DNA of 23,588 nucleotides, from NCBI GenBank assembly GCA_964573885.1, contig CAZNLL010000051.1, forward strand, positions 1 to 23,588, given 5' to 3'. Below are positions 23,174-23,588 of the stretch, one piece after another; the stretch's first letter is position 1, and each line of letters begins with the position of its first letter. The notes under the pieces were generated by a model that made no database searches, was not told the origin of the DNA, and saw nothing but the letters and a program-made list of their open reading frames with translations. This stretch comes from CAZNLL01 sp964573885 (GTDB taxonomy: Bacteria > Desulfobacterota > DSM-4660 > Desulfatiglandales > Desulfatiglandaceae). A program made the translations under genes and the position numbers.

Positions 23174-23587
23174 ATGATCAAGAAAAAGTTCAGTGACATA
23201 CAGATCGGTGACAAGTCGGTGTTTGAAAAAACCATCACAGAAGCGGATGTATTCGCCTTTGCAGGGATCTGCGGTGACTTCAATCCGCTGCATGTGAGCG
23301 AGGAGTATGCCAAGACTTCCATGTTCAAGACACGAATAGCGCATGGGATGTTGGTGGCCGGTTTGATTGACTACACCTTGACCGATATTGTCGGGTTGGG
23401 GGGTATTCATATCTCGCAATCCTGCAGGTTCAAGGCCCCGGTTAGGATCGGTGATACCATAACCGTGGAGTCAGAATTGGTTGGGAAGAAGGATGAGAAG
23501 AACCGCTTTGAGATCAATTCGACCCTTAAGAACCAGGACGGGGTGGTGGTTCTGACCGGAGAGGCAAAAGGCATGCTGCCTGACTAG
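23174..23587 (+). CDS. MaoC-family (R)-specific enoyl-CoA hydratase
   Basis: A 137-residue single hotdog-domain protein that hydrates enoyl-CoA to (R)-3-hydroxyacyl-CoA. The catalytic pair is intact: Asp35 and His40 in CGDFNPLHVSEEYA, followed by the conserved TRIAHGMLVAGLI and the C-terminal sheet with FKAPVRIGDTITVESE. Length and motif spacing match PhaJ-type hydratases. AAGGAGGA stands nine bases before the ATG. It forms the end of the ligase-crotonase group seen here; its TAG stop is one base from the edge of the window, so anything downstream in the operon is not visible. Compared with the protein at 18479 it is clearly the active member. The physiological substrate could be a crotonyl-type or substituted enoyl-CoA; a role in (R)-3-hydroxyacyl-CoA supply for storage polymer is an alternative. 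Confidence 0.92.
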   Translation: MIKKKFSDIQIGDKSVFEKTITEADVFAFAGICGDFNPLHVSEEYAKTSMFKTRIAHGMLVAGLIDYTLTDIVGLGGIHISQSCRFKAPVRIGDTITVESELVGKKDEKNRFEINSTLKNQDGVVVLTGEAKGMLPD

Positions 23588-23588
23588 C

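Noticed and set aside
1..23588. CRISPR arrays, insertion sequences, tRNA or rRNA genes, attachment sites
   Set aside because: No repeat-spacer pattern, transposase, terminal inverted repeats or RNA gene signatures were seen on reading the window; base composition and gene style look even throughout.

Overview
The window looks like a chromosomal segment from an anaerobic, acyl-CoA-degrading bacterium of the Desulfobacterota (former Deltaproteobacteria) type. This is an inference from moderately high GC, several acyl-CoA dehydrogenases, a split B12-dependent acyl-CoA mutase, and a PAS/sigma-54 activator beside beta-oxidation genes. No rRNA, tRNA or taxonomic marker was seen, so the assignment is soft. 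All genes are on the + strand except one aminotransferase.

Layout. 1-1547: the end of a DUF1538-type membrane protein, overlapped by a gene for a protein with three PII-like domains. 1548-1881: non-coding leader. 1882-4236: class A penicillin-binding protein. 4246-5556 (-): PLP aminotransferase, convergent with the PBP and divergent from a TetR regulator (5801-6499) that has a GACCGGTC palindrome beside its own promoter. 6638-12416: thiolase, acyl-CoA dehydrogenase, B12 mutase large subunit, B12-binding subunit and MeaB-type GTPase. 12463-14643: small two-TM protein, XRE-cupin regulator and a second acyl-CoA dehydrogenase. 14674-16039: an RNA cytosine-C5 methyltransferase whose C-terminal domain lies in another frame. 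16229-18043: PAS/AAA+/HTH sigma-54 activator. 18044-18478: regulatory region with palindromic activator-type sites and a good -24/-12 promoter. 18479-23587: a hotdog protein without the usual catalytic pair, a 1078-residue protein with two complete adenylate-forming acyl-CoA ligase modules, a crotonase and an intact MaoC hydratase.

How the genes work together. The first catabolic cluster reads as an isomerise-then-beta-oxidise module. The mutase keeps the B12 mutase fold but has Phe91 and Gln209 where methylmalonyl-CoA mutase has Tyr89 and Arg207. That pair is the known signature of isobutyryl-CoA mutase, so the cluster more likely interconverts a branched and a linear non-carboxylated acyl-CoA (for example isobutyryl/butyryl-CoA), followed by dehydrogenation and thiolysis. 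The second cluster would activate one or two free acids with the double ligase and hydrate the enoyl-CoA products. It is probably switched on by the adjacent sigma-54 activator.

The most unusual items are the tandem double acyl-CoA ligase, the reassigned mutase, the near-complete local sigma-54 circuit (activator, palindromic sites, -24/-12 element), the dyad-less hotdog protein, and the triple PII-like partner of a DUF1538 membrane protein. All family calls come from reading motifs; no database search was run.
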